64,000 nucleotides of DNA from Pokkaliibacter sp. MBI-7 (GTDB taxonomy: Bacteria; Pseudomonadota; Gammaproteobacteria; Pseudomonadales; Balneatricaceae). Shown here piece after piece: positions 8,429 to 17,176 of the stretch. The stretch lies in NCBI RefSeq assembly GCF_029846635.1, contig NZ_JARVTG010000001.1, positions 2,361,001 to 2,425,000 on the forward strand, given 5' to 3'. A program made the translations under genes and the position numbers. Position 1 is the first letter of the stretch. Each line of letters opens with the position of its first letter. The notes under the pieces were generated by a model. The model worked only from the letters and a program-made list of their open reading frames with translations. It was not told where the DNA came from and ran no database searches.

Positions 8429-10117
8429 TCACTTACGGACGATATAGTCGCCCAGCACCAGCACATCCAGACCGGTGGAGAAGAAACACCGAATGGCATG
8501 CAGCGGCGACTCCACCACCGGCTCACCCATAATGTTGAAACTGGTATTGAGTACCACCGGCACCCCGGACAGCTTGCCAAACTCACTGATCATGCGGTGG
8601 TAAAGCGGGTTGGTGTCAGCATGGACGGTCTGCAGCCGGGCAGAGCCATCCACATGGGTGATGGCCGGAATCACGTCGCGTTTATCCGGCAATACATCGC
8701 AGACCTTGAGCATGAACGGCGCATTGACCCTGATGTCAAAGAAGTCCTGCTTAAACTCCGCCGGGCAGGACGGGGCAAAAGGCCGGTAAGCCTCGCGATG
8801 CTTGACCTCGGCGTTAATCTTGTCCTTCATCCCGGGCAAGGTCGGGTCGGCCAGAATGCTGCGGCTGCCCAGCGCCCGCGGGCCAATTTCCATGCGTCCC
8901 TGAAACCAGCCGATAATCTGGCCGTCACGCAGCATCTGTGCGGTATCAAGACAAATATCTTCAGAGCGGGTGTAGCTCAGCTTGCACTCATCGAGCGTCT
9001 TTTTGATCTGCTCGTTGCTGTATTCGGTGCCGAGATAAGGGTCAAGGTGCACAAAGTTACGCGGCTGTTTGAGGATATGGTTGTAGAGGTAATACGCCGC
9101 ACCGATACAGGAGCCGTTATCACCGGCGGCAGGCATCACATAGACATCCTTGAAGCGGGTGTCACGCAGGATACGGCCGTTCATCACGCTGTTGAGGGCA
9201 ACCCCACCGGCAATCACCAGATAGTCGGCATCGGTTTTCTGCTCCAGCAGATGGCACATCTGCAGCACCTTGTCTTCCAGCACTTTCTGGAAAGCCGCCG
9301 CCACATCGTGATGGTGATCTTCAAACGCACCTTTGCGTGAGCGAGGCTGGCCAAAGGTGTCATAGAACTTCTGACCGCAGCGCTGATACCCGGCGTTCTG
9401 GTACTCGAAATACGACAGGTCGATCTGAATCTGCCCTTCACTGGTAATGTTCACCAGCTTTTCCACGTCCTTGTAGAAGCGGTCGGGATTGCCAAAGGGC
9501 GCCAGCCCCATGGTCTTGCCTTCATCATAGTTGGGCTGGAAGCCACAGAACTCAGTGGCCGCTTCGTAGAACGAGCCCAGTGAGTGAGGGAAATGGCTCT
9601 CGCCAAAAAAGTTCAGCTGATCGCCCTCCGCCGTGCCCAGCATCGCGGTGGACCACTCGCCGGAGCCATCCAGCGACAGCAGTGCCGCTTTCTGATAGGG
9701 CGATACAAAATAACTGCCGGCGACATGGGACAGGTGATGCTCGACAAAGTGCACTTTCGGGCCCGCGTCACGACGGCCCCAGATCCCCTTGTACCAGTTC
9801 CAGAAGGCTTTCTGCTTGACGTATATGCCCTTGAACTCGTGCTTGATGAACGGCGCCACCTTCTTGCCCAGCCCCAGGCTGTAGGCGACTTTCTTACCCA
9901 GATCCTTGGTCGGCGCAATGGACACCGCGATGTGGTCGATCTGCTGCATGCTAATGCCACTGATCTGCAGGCAGCGCTCGATGGCCTGCACCGGGAATTC
10001 ATTGGTGTGCTTGCGGCGGGTAAAACGCTCTTCTTCCAGCGCCACCCTGAGCTGACCATCCATCACCACACAGGCCGAGGAATCATGGAAGAAGTAGTTG
10101 ATGCCGAGGATATTCAT
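8429..10117 (-). CDS. Carbamoyltransferase of the NodU/CmcH family
   Basis: The 562-residue protein matches the family in length and order. The N-terminal Kae1-like ASKHA domain begins MNILGINYFFHDSSACV and carries the metal-binding HHLSH (127-131), LLSLDGSGEW (D150) and DEGKTMGLAPFGNP. The C-terminal YrdC-like half includes GWFQGRMEIGPRALGSRSI and HREAYRPFAPSC. Such enzymes transfer a carbamoyl group from carbamoyl phosphate, through a carbamoyl-adenylate, to a hydroxyl of a sugar, polyketide or similar molecule. The start overlaps the upstream transferase stop by four bases (ATGA). The acceptor is unknown here. Confidence 0.93.
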   Translation of the reverse strand: MNILGINYFFHDSSACVVMDGQLRVALEEERFTRRKHTNEFPVQAIERCLQISGISMQQIDHIAVSIAPTKDLGKKVAYSLGLGKKVAPFIKHEFKGIYVKQKAFWNWYKGIWGRRDAGPKVHFVEHHLSHVAGSYFVSPYQKAALLSLDGSGEWSTAMLGTAEGDQLNFFGESHFPHSLGSFYEAATEFCGFQPNYDEGKTMGLAPFGNPDRFYKDVEKLVNITSEGQIQIDLSYFEYQNAGYQRCGQKFYDTFGQPRSRKGAFEDHHHDVAAAFQKVLEDKVLQMCHLLEQKTDADYLVIAGGVALNSVMNGRILRDTRFKDVYVMPAAGDNGSCIGAAYYLYNHILKQPRNFVHLDPYLGTEYSNEQIKKTLDECKLSYTRSEDICLDTAQMLRDGQIIGWFQGRMEIGPRALGSRSILADPTLPGMKDKINAEVKHREAYRPFAPSCPAEFKQDFFDIRVNAPFMLKVCDVLPDKRDVIPAITHVDGSARLQTVHADTNPLYHRMISEFGKLSGVPVVLNTSFNIMGEPVVESPLHAIRCFFSTGLDVLVLGDYIVRK

Positions 10118-11277
10118 TGTGCTGTCCCTTTCTCGGTGCGGCCCTGTGGTTTGGATTGACTGATTGCACTGGTGCCGTTGTCGTCACGTTCGCCTTTGAT
10201 CTGCCCCTTGAGCAGCTCCTTGCCCTTGAGCAGGGTCGATAACAGCCGGCCACGCAGGGTGGTATTGAAAAACTCCGCGCGGTAGACCGGCTCTTCATTG
10301 AAATGCCAGCGCTCCGCCCAGCCAGGCCCGGTGACCAGATTGACCTCCCAGGGCTGCGCTTGTGCTGCCTGCTGCTGAATAAACAGCCACAGCAGAATAT
10401 TGCCCGGCGCATAGGCCTGAAACGCTTCGTCGTAGCCGATCTTCATCAGGTGCCAGGCCTGCCCGGCACGGATGCACAGCTGCGCTGCCAGCGGTTGTTC
10501 GCCGAGCAGCAGCAGATTGACGGCAAAGTCACCGGTCGGGCCGAAGCACTGCAGCAGATGATGGTAATGGGCCTGATAGCGCGGATGAGCACTGATGCAG
10601 GTGTTTTCCCCCTGCTCGCCCTTCCAGCCCGAGGCTTCGACCTGCAGGAAGGTGGCAAAGGCCGCTTCCAGCTGCTGCGGATCACTGCAATGGTGGAAAT
10701 ACAGGCTTTGCTGGTGTTCGGTTTCCAGCTTGCGCTGCAGACGGCTGATGTTTTTCAGATGCTTGTGGGACAGCGTGGCTTCTGGTGGCTGCTGGGGGCT
10801 GCCCTGCAGATAGCAGCTATGGCCGCATTGGCGGACATGGCCTTCCTGCGGCAACAGGGCCGATGCTAATCCGGCGCGTGCCCGCACCTTGGGGAACAGC
10901 AGCATGTCCCAGCTCAGTTCGCGCTGGTGCAGCAGATAATCATGCAGCGCAGTAAAAACGGGCAGGGGTGCCTGATCGCGGTGAATCAGCGCATCCATCA
11001 TTTCCAGATGATCATGGGAGGGTAAGCGCAACACCTGCCAGCTGTGACCGCCCTTGCGCCAGGCATGCAGCTGCAAAGGCACGATAGCGACGCAGCGCTG
11101 CTGCCGGTGCAACAGAAAATAGTGAATGTCACTATCAAGCAGATGACGACTGATACTCTCGTACCAATGCCAGTGACTATAAAACGACGGGTTCAGGCTT
11201 TCCCTGTACAGCGCTTCCCAGGTGGAGCGAACAGCCTCCAGCCCTGCAATCCCTCTGACGCGAGTAATCTCAAACAT
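10114..11277 (-). CDS. GNAT-fold transferase, CelD/BcsL type
   Basis: I chose ATG 11277, preceded by AAGGATAGG, over an in-frame ATG 45 bases upstream. The product of about 387 residues shows the CelD/BcsL-type acyltransferase layout: an N-terminal half with FYSHWHWYES and AIVPLQLH, and a C-terminal GNAT-like half containing LKNISRLQRKLE, LLGEQPLAAQLCIR and the acceptor-side segment KIGYDEAFQAYAPGNILLWLFI. Members of this group are common in exopolysaccharide and lipopeptide loci, and probably act on amino or hydroxyl groups of sugars or peptides. It is the first gene of the five-gene minus-strand cassette. The last 40 residues are polar and probably disordered. Confidence 0.75.
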   Translation of the reverse strand: MFEITRVRGIAGLEAVRSTWEALYRESLNPSFYSHWHWYESISRHLLDSDIHYFLLHRQQRCVAIVPLQLHAWRKGGHSWQVLRLPSHDHLEMMDALIHRDQAPLPVFTALHDYLLHQRELSWDMLLFPKVRARAGLASALLPQEGHVRQCGHSCYLQGSPQQPPEATLSHKHLKNISRLQRKLETEHQQSLYFHHCSDPQQLEAAFATFLQVEASGWKGEQGENTCISAHPRYQAHYHHLLQCFGPTGDFAVNLLLLGEQPLAAQLCIRAGQAWHLMKIGYDEAFQAYAPGNILLWLFIQQQAAQAQPWEVNLVTGPGWAERWHFNEEPVYRAEFFNTTLRGRLLSTLLKGKELLKGQIKGERDDNGTSAISQSKPQGRTEKGTAQ

Positions 11278-11600
11278 CAGCAACCTATCCTTCCCCTGTG
11301 GTATGCGGGCAACCGTCAGCAACGGACGGGTGGGTGAATCTGGTCTTGTTCACAACGAAGCACGACCAGGCTGGCGTTCCATGCTTATTTCATGCGCAAT
11401 TCTTTACTGCCGTGACACCCGTCCGGTCCGCAGTAACAAGCATAGACCGTCAGCGGGATGGTTCAGTGATGACAGGGCAGTAATGGCTGACCATTTCAGC
11501 ATATTTCAAAGACAGTTGCCTGACATTTGTGCAATGCCGTGAAGACCAGATTGCGTACACACTAAGGACGCAACAGGCCAGTGAAAGGTGTATGGGCGCG
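11278..11600. other. Intergenic region upstream of the carbamoyltransferase cassette
   Basis: This gap lies between the thymidine kinase stop and the first gene of the cassette, both on the minus strand. It presumably holds the promoter of the cassette. I see no convincing sigma-70 boxes, palindromic operator, terminator or small gene in it. Confidence 0.5.
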
Positions 11601-12203
11601 CTATACCAACGCCCCTTCCTCTAATGAGGCTTTGTAGTGTCTGCGGCACAGGGACACATACCGATCATTGCCGCCGATAGCGACCTGATTTCCCGCCTTC
11701 ACGGGCAGCCCCTGCTCGTCAATACGCAGCACCATGGTGGCCTTGCGCCCGCAGTGGCAAACCGTCTTGATCTCCAGCAGGTGATCGGCAATGGCCAGCA
11801 GTGTCTGGCTACCGGGGAAGGGCTCACCGAATGCATCGGTGCGCAGGCCATAACACAGCACCGCAATCCCCAGCTGATCAACGACGTCTGACAGCTGCCA
11901 GACCTGCTCGCGACTGAGAAACTGAGCCTCATCAATCAGCACGCAGGCCAGGGTTTCGCTGATATGTGCAGCCTGCACCAGTGCCAGCAGATCGGTGTCT
12001 GGCTCAAAGGCTGTAGCCGGGCTCTGCAGACCAATGCGCGAGGCAATCCAGGCCTGTTCGGCGGTATCGGCAAAGCGGTTGTCCAGCCGCGGCGCCAGTA
12101 ACAGTGGCTTCATGCCCCGTTCGCGATAGTTATAGGCTGCCTGCAGCAGCGTGGTGGTTTTCCCGGCATTCATCGCCGAGTAGTAGAAATACAATGAGGC
12201 CAC
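11601..12203 (-). CDS. tdk: Thymidine kinase
   Basis: Cytosolic enzyme that phosphorylates thymidine with ATP in the pyrimidine salvage pathway. I place the start at GTG 12203, after GGAGGGCCA, because the protein then begins M-ASLYFYYSAMNAGKT like other type II kinases; the longer upstream ATG frame adds residues foreign to the family. The result is 200 residues, the normal length. Walker A is at 9-16 (SAMNAGKT), Walker B-like DEAQ at 91-94, and the zinc lasso uses C149, C151, C186 and H189. It appears to be a single-gene unit. Confidence 0.95.
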   Translation of the reverse strand: MASLYFYYSAMNAGKTTTLLQAAYNYRERGMKPLLLAPRLDNRFADTAEQAWIASRIGLQSPATAFEPDTDLLALVQAAHISETLACVLIDEAQFLSREQVWQLSDVVDQLGIAVLCYGLRTDAFGEPFPGSQTLLAIADHLLEIKTVCHCGRKATMVLRIDEQGLPVKAGNQVAIGGNDRYVSLCRRHYKASLEEGALV

Positions 12204-12324
12204 TGGCCCTCCTGCACAGCTCATCCAAAAGGCGCACCCGCCCTGCACCGGTGCCCCACAACGCGGCATTCCGCCGGCGGGTGCGCGTTATTATGCCAAC
12301 GACCGGACAGTCCTGAATACGCTG

Positions 12325-12876
12325 TTAAGGCTGTTCACCCAGCAGATGACTTTTGCTCAGCTGACGGAATAACGGATGGCGCGAGTCGCCCAGACATTCA
12401 AACAGCACCATTTCCCGACTGACGACAAAGGCACCGGCATCGCGCATGCGCTGCAGTGCCAGCTGCCGGTCATGGGGGCGACGGCTGCCGACCAGATCCT
12501 CAATAACAAACACCTGCTTATCCAGCGACAGCAAACCCAGTACCGTCTGCAGTACACAGACATGAGCCTCGATGCCCATTACCAGCACCTGCTCCCGCGC
12601 CAGCAGTGTTTCGGGCAGACAGTCTGCCGCTACACAGGAGAAATGGCGCTTGTCGACCACCTCCGCATCCGGCACCCGCGCCGTCAGCGCAGGCACCGTG
12701 CCCCCCAGCCCCTGCGGATACTGCTCCGAAAACACCGTTGGCAATGCCAGTGCCTGAGCCACCTCCAGCATCCAGCAGCTACGCGCCAGCAACCCTTCGG
12801 CATCACTCATAGCGCCCACCAGACGCTCCTGCACATCGACCACCAGCAAACTGACTTTATGCAGCTCAATCAACAT
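12325..12876 (-). CDS. Isochorismatase-family cysteine hydrolase (YcaC-like)
   Basis: I chose ATG 12876, preceded by GGGAGAG, giving 183 residues; the longer frame lacks a site. The isochorismatase-like catalytic triad is D14 (VVDVQ), K76 (VDKRHFS) and C107 (EAHVCVLQT), with the usual cis-peptide region IEAHVCV before the cysteine. Relatives hydrolyse amides such as nicotinamide, N-carbamoyl compounds or biuret, while YcaC itself has no settled substrate. It is transcribed away from a GntR regulator and a DUF1989 gene across 180 bases holding a palindrome. A role in nitrogen-compound breakdown is therefore plausible but inferred. Confidence 0.85.
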   Translation of the reverse strand: MLIELHKVSLLVVDVQERLVGAMSDAEGLLARSCWMLEVAQALALPTVFSEQYPQGLGGTVPALTARVPDAEVVDKRHFSCVAADCLPETLLAREQVLVMGIEAHVCVLQTVLGLLSLDKQVFVIEDLVGSRRPHDRQLALQRMRDAGAFVVSREMVLFECLGDSRHPLFRQLSKSHLLGEQP

Positions 12877-12965
12877 GTTATCTCTCCCGTGTTGGACTTG
12901 GCGGAATAGTTCCTGCAGTAAAGATTGACGAACAAAAATTATGCAGGCAGATTTAGCCCCAGACA

Positions 12966-12980
12966 GATTGTTGAACAATC
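12966..12980. promoter_or_regulatory. Palindromic operator candidate between the isochorismatase and GntR genes
   Basis: GATTGTT-G-AACAATC is a perfect 15-bp palindrome in the divergent promoter region. Its TTGT/ACAA arms resemble sites bound by FadR-type GntR regulators, and the adjacent gene at 13057 encodes one. Binding is inferred from position and symmetry only. Confidence 0.55.
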
Positions 12981-13056
12981 CAATGTGACCACTGTCGGAC
13001 TGGGTGCGTTTTCTGGCCTATGCTTCTCTTTATCTCTCATTGTGAGGCAAGTACTG

Positions 13057-13701
13057 ATGATCACCACCCCCGAACCGGCTTTTGCCAGGGTTGCCCGGCA
13101 GCTGCGCGACGAACTGATCAAGGGCAACTATCAGCCCGGCCAGACCCTGACGGAAGCCGATCTGACCGTCACCCTGCAGGCGTCACGCAATACTGTGCGC
13201 GAAGCACTGCGCGTGCTCTATGCCGAAGGGCTGGTCAGCTACGAACCCAACAAGGGGGTCAGGGTACGCAGCCTCGATCAGCGCGATCTGGCCGATATAT
13301 TCGTCACCCGCCGCACCCTTGAGCTGCAGGCCGTCAGCCTTGAACGCCCCTTCAGTACCACCCTGCTGCGGCAGATGGAAGCGGTGGTGCATGCGGAACA
13401 GCAGGCGGCAGCACTCGACAACTGGCACAGCGTCGGTACCCACAGTCTGCATCTGCACCAGTTGCTGGTCAGCAATCTGGGCAGTCAGCGCATGGATGCC
13501 TTCTTTGCCATTCTGGTCGCCCAGCTGCGCCTGCTGTTCGCCTCCGCCCCGGACGAACACCGTTTTCAGCAGCCGTGGGTCGACCGCGACAGCCAGCTCT
13601 GCCAGCTGCTGCGGGAACAGCGCCGTGATGAGGCCTACCACCTGCTGCAACAGTATCTGGATGATTCCGAGGCCAACCTGCTCCGGTTACTCAGCAGGTA
13701 G
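13057..13701 (+). CDS. GntR-family (FCD domain) transcriptional regulator
   Basis: The ATG at 13057 gives 214 residues beginning at the winged-helix domain, the typical family start; upstream in-frame codons read through the intergenic region and are not supported. The HTH spans about residues 8-72 (LTVTLQASRNTVREALRVLYAEGL). An FCD ligand-binding domain of about 130 residues follows, with conserved acidic and histidine positions (HSLHLHQLLVSN). It probably represses itself and the flanking genes through the palindrome at 12966-12980. The ligand is unknown. A DUF1989 gene follows after 38 bases. Confidence 0.88.
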   Translation: MITTPEPAFARVARQLRDELIKGNYQPGQTLTEADLTVTLQASRNTVREALRVLYAEGLVSYEPNKGVRVRSLDQRDLADIFVTRRTLELQAVSLERPFSTTLLRQMEAVVHAEQQAAALDNWHSVGTHSLHLHQLLVSNLGSQRMDAFFAILVAQLRLLFASAPDEHRFQQPWVDRDSQLCQLLREQRRDEAYHLLQQYLDDSEANLLRLLSR

Positions 13702-13739
13702 CCCTGTACAGCTCACCAACCGCACCTGTGGAGATGTCA

Positions 13740-14621
13740 ATGTACAAGCACTACCCCGCCGCCTATCAGGCTTCTGCCGGCTCCGCTCTGGACGTGGACA
13801 AGGCGTTTTACCAGCGCATCAGCGACAGCCGCGAGCGCTACCAGCTGGTGGAGACGGTGGAAGTGCCCATCCGCAGTGGCCGCGCCTGGAAAGTACCGGC
13901 AGGCCATGTATTTCGTATCTCCACCCCGGAAGGTCCACAAGTGGGTGACCTGAATATGTGGCACCTGCATGACCCGCGTGAGCGGATGTGGGCCTCACGC
14001 ACCCGTCAGCTGCAGGGCGCTCATGTCTCCGTTCATGATCGCCTGTGGTCGAACCTGCCCTTCCTGCGGCCGATGGCCACCATCGTCGCCGACACCCTGG
14101 CCGACTACGGCATCGACGAGCACGGCGGCCGCATCCATGACCTGCTCGGCACCCGTTGTGATCCGTACGTGAACCGCCTGCTGACCGGCGAGGATTTTGA
14201 TTTCCACTGTCATTCCAACCTGACCCGTGCGGTACTGCCCCACGGTCTGACCGAGTTTGATGTGCATGACGTGCTGAACGTGTTCCAGTGCACCGGCCTC
14301 AATGACGACGATATGTATTTTATGAAAGCCTGTCCGGCCAAGGCGGGGGATTACATCGAGTTCTTTGCGGAAATTGACCTGCTGTGCGCCATTTCCACCT
14401 GCCCCGGTGGCGATCTGTCGGTGCACCTGTGGGGTCCGGAGGCGGAAGACCCGCTGTCGGTCTGCCGCCCGCTGCGCATTGAAGTATTCAAAGTCGCAGA
14501 GGAACTGCTGCAGGGCTGGCAGTCGCCCACGTCACCGGCCTACAAAGGCCAGCACGGACTGGCGCTGAAAGAGGTGGACTGGGACGCACAGAAAGCAGCG
14601 CTGGGTAAAGGCTGCTGCTGA
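13740..14621 (+). CDS. DUF1989 (urea carboxylase-associated) family protein
   Basis: I chose ATG 13740 because GGAG lies six bases upstream; two earlier in-frame ATGs sit on or before that site. The 293-residue protein carries the DUF1989 core (VPAGHVFRISTPEGPQVGDLNMW, FDFHCHSNLTRA, DVLNVFQCTGLNDDDMYFM, CPAKAGDYIEFFAEIDLLCAISTCPGGD) with conserved Asp, His and Cys residues suggesting a metal site. Relatives accompany urea or guanidine carboxylase genes, but the reaction here is not established. It follows the GntR gene closely and a strong hairpin terminator lies 17 bases after its stop, so the two likely form a transcript. This protein is longer than the shortest relatives. Confidence 0.8.
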   Translation: MYKHYPAAYQASAGSALDVDKAFYQRISDSRERYQLVETVEVPIRSGRAWKVPAGHVFRISTPEGPQVGDLNMWHLHDPRERMWASRTRQLQGAHVSVHDRLWSNLPFLRPMATIVADTLADYGIDEHGGRIHDLLGTRCDPYVNRLLTGEDFDFHCHSNLTRAVLPHGLTEFDVHDVLNVFQCTGLNDDDMYFMKACPAKAGDYIEFFAEIDLLCAISTCPGGDLSVHLWGPEAEDPLSVCRPLRIEVFKVAEELLQGWQSPTSPAYKGQHGLALKEVDWDAQKAALGKGCC

Positions 14622-14638
14622 CCCTGCCCTTCTTCCCG

Positions 14639-14674
14639 CTGCCCCTCCCTCACGCTGAGGCGAGGGGCAGTTTC
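14639..14674 (+). terminator. Rho-independent terminator after the DUF1989 gene
   Basis: A near-perfect stem pairs CTGCCCCTCCCTCA with TGAGGCGAGGGGCAG around a three-base loop, followed by TTTC. The T run is short but the stem is very stable. Confidence 0.7.
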
Positions 14675-14784
14675 GGGCGCCATCCCAGACAGGCCATGTA
14701 CGATGATCAGACGCTACCCGCTGCAACAGGCACGGGCAGAAAACTCATTTCCCTGCCCAGCACTATTCGATTTACACAACGACG

Positions 14785-14805
14785 CTATTCCATTTAGCGG
14801 AATAG
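14785..14805. promoter_or_regulatory. IclR-type operator candidate (site 1)
   Basis: CTATTC and GAATAG flank a 9-base centre CATTTAGCG. The 21-bp layout matches the site at 15791-15811 and resembles known IclR-family operators of the ATTCC-N-GGAAT type. It lies downstream of the IclR stop, in a stretch between two convergent gene ends. Confidence 0.55.
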
Positions 14806-14842
14806 CCAGTAATAGCCGGTCAATTCCCTTCCGAATACAGTC

Positions 14843-14856
14843 ATTGACCTGTCAAT
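14843..14856. promoter_or_regulatory. Second small palindrome in the convergent intergenic stretch
   Basis: ATTGAC-CT-GTCAAT is a 14-bp palindrome about 40 bases from IclR site 1; a half-copy GGTCAATT lies just before it. It looks like a regulator site but no promoter or gene start is near. The function is unknown. Confidence 0.35.
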
Positions 14857-14912
14857 AACCGCCTTCAGATACCAATACTTTTCTTTCATGAATACCCGTT
14901 GTTAAATGCCGG

Positions 14913-15749
14913 TTATTTATTTCCCATCAATACATCTGCAGGGCGACGTAACGCTGAATCAAAAGGATTGATCTGCTCACCAATCTGGCGCGCTTCTTTT
15001 TTCAGCAGCTCTATTACCATCGGCAGCCGCTCATCATTGAGCCGCTCCGTGACCGTACCGATACTCAGCGCCGCCACCGCCCGGCCTTCCTGATCCAGAA
15101 TCGGCACCGCCACCCCGGCCATCCCCGACAGCACCCCGGGATTGCAGGCGGTGTAGCCTTCATCGCAGATCTTGCGGATTTCGGTACGGAAGTAGACCTC
15201 ATCAAATACGCCGTAATTGCGCAGCCGCGGCAGGTTGAAGCGGATCAGCTCTTCGCGTTCTTCCTCGGGGGTAAAGGCCAGAATCACCAGACTGGCCTGC
15301 CCCACCCCCAGCGCGATGCGCCCGCCCACATCCTCGGTGAAGGAGCGAATAGGAATATGGCCATCACTGCGATCCAGACAGACGGCATCAAAGCCGCTGC
15401 GCACCAGCAGGAAGACCGTGTCGCCAATCCGCGCCGACAGGCGCAGCAACGACGGACGGGCAATATCGCGCAGGTTGTAAGGGTTTGCGGCCCGCGCCGC
15501 CAGTGAGAAGAAGGCGATGCTGAGACGGTAGCGTTTGGTGCGCTCGTCCTGCTCCACCATGCCCTCTTCCACCAGATTTTTCAGCAGACGGTGAGCGGTG
15601 GCCTGCGTCAGGCCGACGTCTCTGGCCAGCTGAGTGACCCGCTCGCCGTTAGCCGGTGCCCTGCTCAGCGCCTGCAGCAGCGCGAATGCCCGGTGCAGGC
15701 TGGATGTTGAGGTCGCCGGTTCAGGGCTTTTTTCAGTGTCTTCGGCCAT
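14913..15749 (-). CDS. IclR-family transcriptional regulator
   Basis: The protein has 278 residues. An N-terminal winged helix lies at about 17-77 (VTQLARDVGLTQATAHRLLKNLVEEGMV), then the IclR effector-binding domain (about 90-262) with VCLDRSDGHIPIRS and the conserved GVLSGMAGVAVPILD segment. It diverges from a seven-gene ABC transporter/dehydrogenase operon and probably controls it in response to the transported compound. A 21-bp palindromic site lies 42 bases upstream of its start and a twin lies beyond its 3' end. Confidence 0.9.
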   Translation of the reverse strand: MAEDTEKSPEPATSTSSLHRAFALLQALSRAPANGERVTQLARDVGLTQATAHRLLKNLVEEGMVEQDERTKRYRLSIAFFSLAARAANPYNLRDIARPSLLRLSARIGDTVFLLVRSGFDAVCLDRSDGHIPIRSFTEDVGGRIALGVGQASLVILAFTPEEEREELIRFNLPRLRNYGVFDEVYFRTEIRKICDEGYTACNPGVLSGMAGVAVPILDQEGRAVAALSIGTVTERLNDERLPMVIELLKKEARQIGEQINPFDSALRRPADVLMGNK

Positions 15750-16096
15750 CTATTCCTCCAGATGAGATTCCCAAGCCATAATCATTAAAGTTATTCCACA
15801 TAGCAGAATAATTTAAATTTTTATTTCAAAATCTAGCGTGTCCAATTGCTTTGCTTCCGTCAAGGGGCTTAAATCGAAGCCATATCGAATTAACTGTTGG
15901 CTGAAATAAGCCCGATATAAAAAACGCCGCACAAAATAAAAACACAGGCAATCCAATAAGCCGGAATACACCGGCATGCTCCATCACTGCCCTGATCCTT
16001 ATTTGCCTCGTGCAATTCGCTGTTTTTATTTCCGTTTATTCGGTAAGCGGCGTGGTTTTTTATTGCGTCTCAAACGCGTGAATCAGGAGTAAGGTG
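15750..16096. other. Divergent promoter region between the IclR gene and the ABC operon
   Basis: This AT-rich region of 347 bases contains no gene. It holds IclR operator site 2 (15791-15811) near the iclR side and half-site-like GCCGGAATA near 15962. Promoters for both directions must lie here, but I cannot assign boxes with confidence. Confidence 0.6.
15791..15811. promoter_or_regulatory. IclR-type operator candidate (site 2)
   Basis: TTATTC and GAATAA flank the 9-base centre CACATAGCA. Spacing and centre (CA..TAGC) match site 1. It sits 42 bases upstream of the IclR gene, where binding would repress the regulator. Confidence 0.6.
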
Positions 16097-17176
16097 ATGT
16101 CGTTTCTGAAACTGGAGAATATTGGCAAGCGCTACGGCGTATTCACTGCCGTCGACAATTTCAATCTCCATATCGAACAAGGCGAATTCATTTCCCTGCT
16201 GGGGCCCTCCGGCTGCGGCAAAACCACCACGCTGCAGATGATTGCCGGTCTGACTGACCCGAGCAGCGGCCAGATTGTGCTGGACGGTCGCGACATTACC
16301 CATGCCCGCCCCAATCACCGTGGCCTCGGCATCGTCTTTCAGAGCTATGCGCTGTTTCCGCACATGACCGTGGCGGCCAACGTCAGCTTCGGGCTGGAAA
16401 TGCGCAGGGTACCGCAGCCCGAACGGGACAAGCGGGTACAGCACGCCCTGTCACTGGTTCATCTGGATCATCTGGCTCACCGCTATCCGCGTGAGCTGTC
16501 TGGTGGTCAGCGGCAGCGTGTCGCGCTGGCCCGCGCGCTGGTGATCGAGCCACCGGTTTTACTGCTGGATGAGCCGCTGTCCAATCTGGATGCCAAGCTG
16601 CGCGAAGAGATGCAGTTTGAACTGCGGCAGATCCAGCGCAAGGTCGGCACCACCACCATCATGGTGACCCATGATCAGGCCGAGGCGCTGTCCATCAGTG
16701 ACCGCGTGGTGGTGATGGAAGCCGGACGTATCACCCAGGTGGATGCGCCGTTTCGCATGTACGAGCACCCCTCCACCCCCTTTATTTCCACCTTTGTCGG
16801 TAAGGCCAACGTGCTGCATGGCCAGCTCAGCCGCAGCAGTGCAGGGGCTACGCTGGCACTGGGTGATCTGCGGCTGGTGCTGCCACCGCACAGCCTTGAC
16901 GCCAGCCTCGGCGACGGCGCCGTGCAGATTACCCTGCGACCAGAGAAGCTGGAGCTGACGCCTGCCGGTCAGGGCCTCCTCAGTGGCCGCATCCTTGAGC
17001 AGTTCTTCCTCGGCAGTCAGTGGCTGTACCGGCTGGAATCCGTGGTTGGCGAGCTGATCATCACCCGCCCCAACAAGGGCGAGGCGCCGCTGCGTGAAGG
17101 CGATCAGGTGGGGATCAGCTGGCCGCTGGAGATGATGCGGCTGATGCCGGCCACTAACGCGGGAGGAGCTGCCTGA
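16097..17176 (+). CDS. ABC transporter ATP-binding protein, spermidine/putrescine (PotA) type
   Basis: Cytoplasmic ATPase subunit of an importer. I chose ATG 16097, seven bases after AGGAG, over the GTG one codon earlier. It has 359 residues: Walker A GPSGCGKT at 36-43, signature LSGGQ at 134-138, Walker B LLLDEP at 155-160, and a C-terminal TOBE region (about 280-350), as in PotA. It is the first gene of a tight operon with two permeases, three dehydrogenase subunits and a binding protein. The substrate is probably a polyamine-like or opine-like cation, judged from the transporter class and partner genes. Confidence 0.93.
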   Translation: MSFLKLENIGKRYGVFTAVDNFNLHIEQGEFISLLGPSGCGKTTTLQMIAGLTDPSSGQIVLDGRDITHARPNHRGLGIVFQSYALFPHMTVAANVSFGLEMRRVPQPERDKRVQHALSLVHLDHLAHRYPRELSGGQRQRVALARALVIEPPVLLLDEPLSNLDAKLREEMQFELRQIQRKVGTTTIMVTHDQAEALSISDRVVVMEAGRITQVDAPFRMYEHPSTPFISTFVGKANVLHGQLSRSSAGATLALGDLRLVLPPHSLDASLGDGAVQITLRPEKLELTPAGQGLLSGRILEQFFLGSQWLYRLESVVGELIITRPNKGEAPLREGDQVGISWPLEMMRLMPATNAGGAA

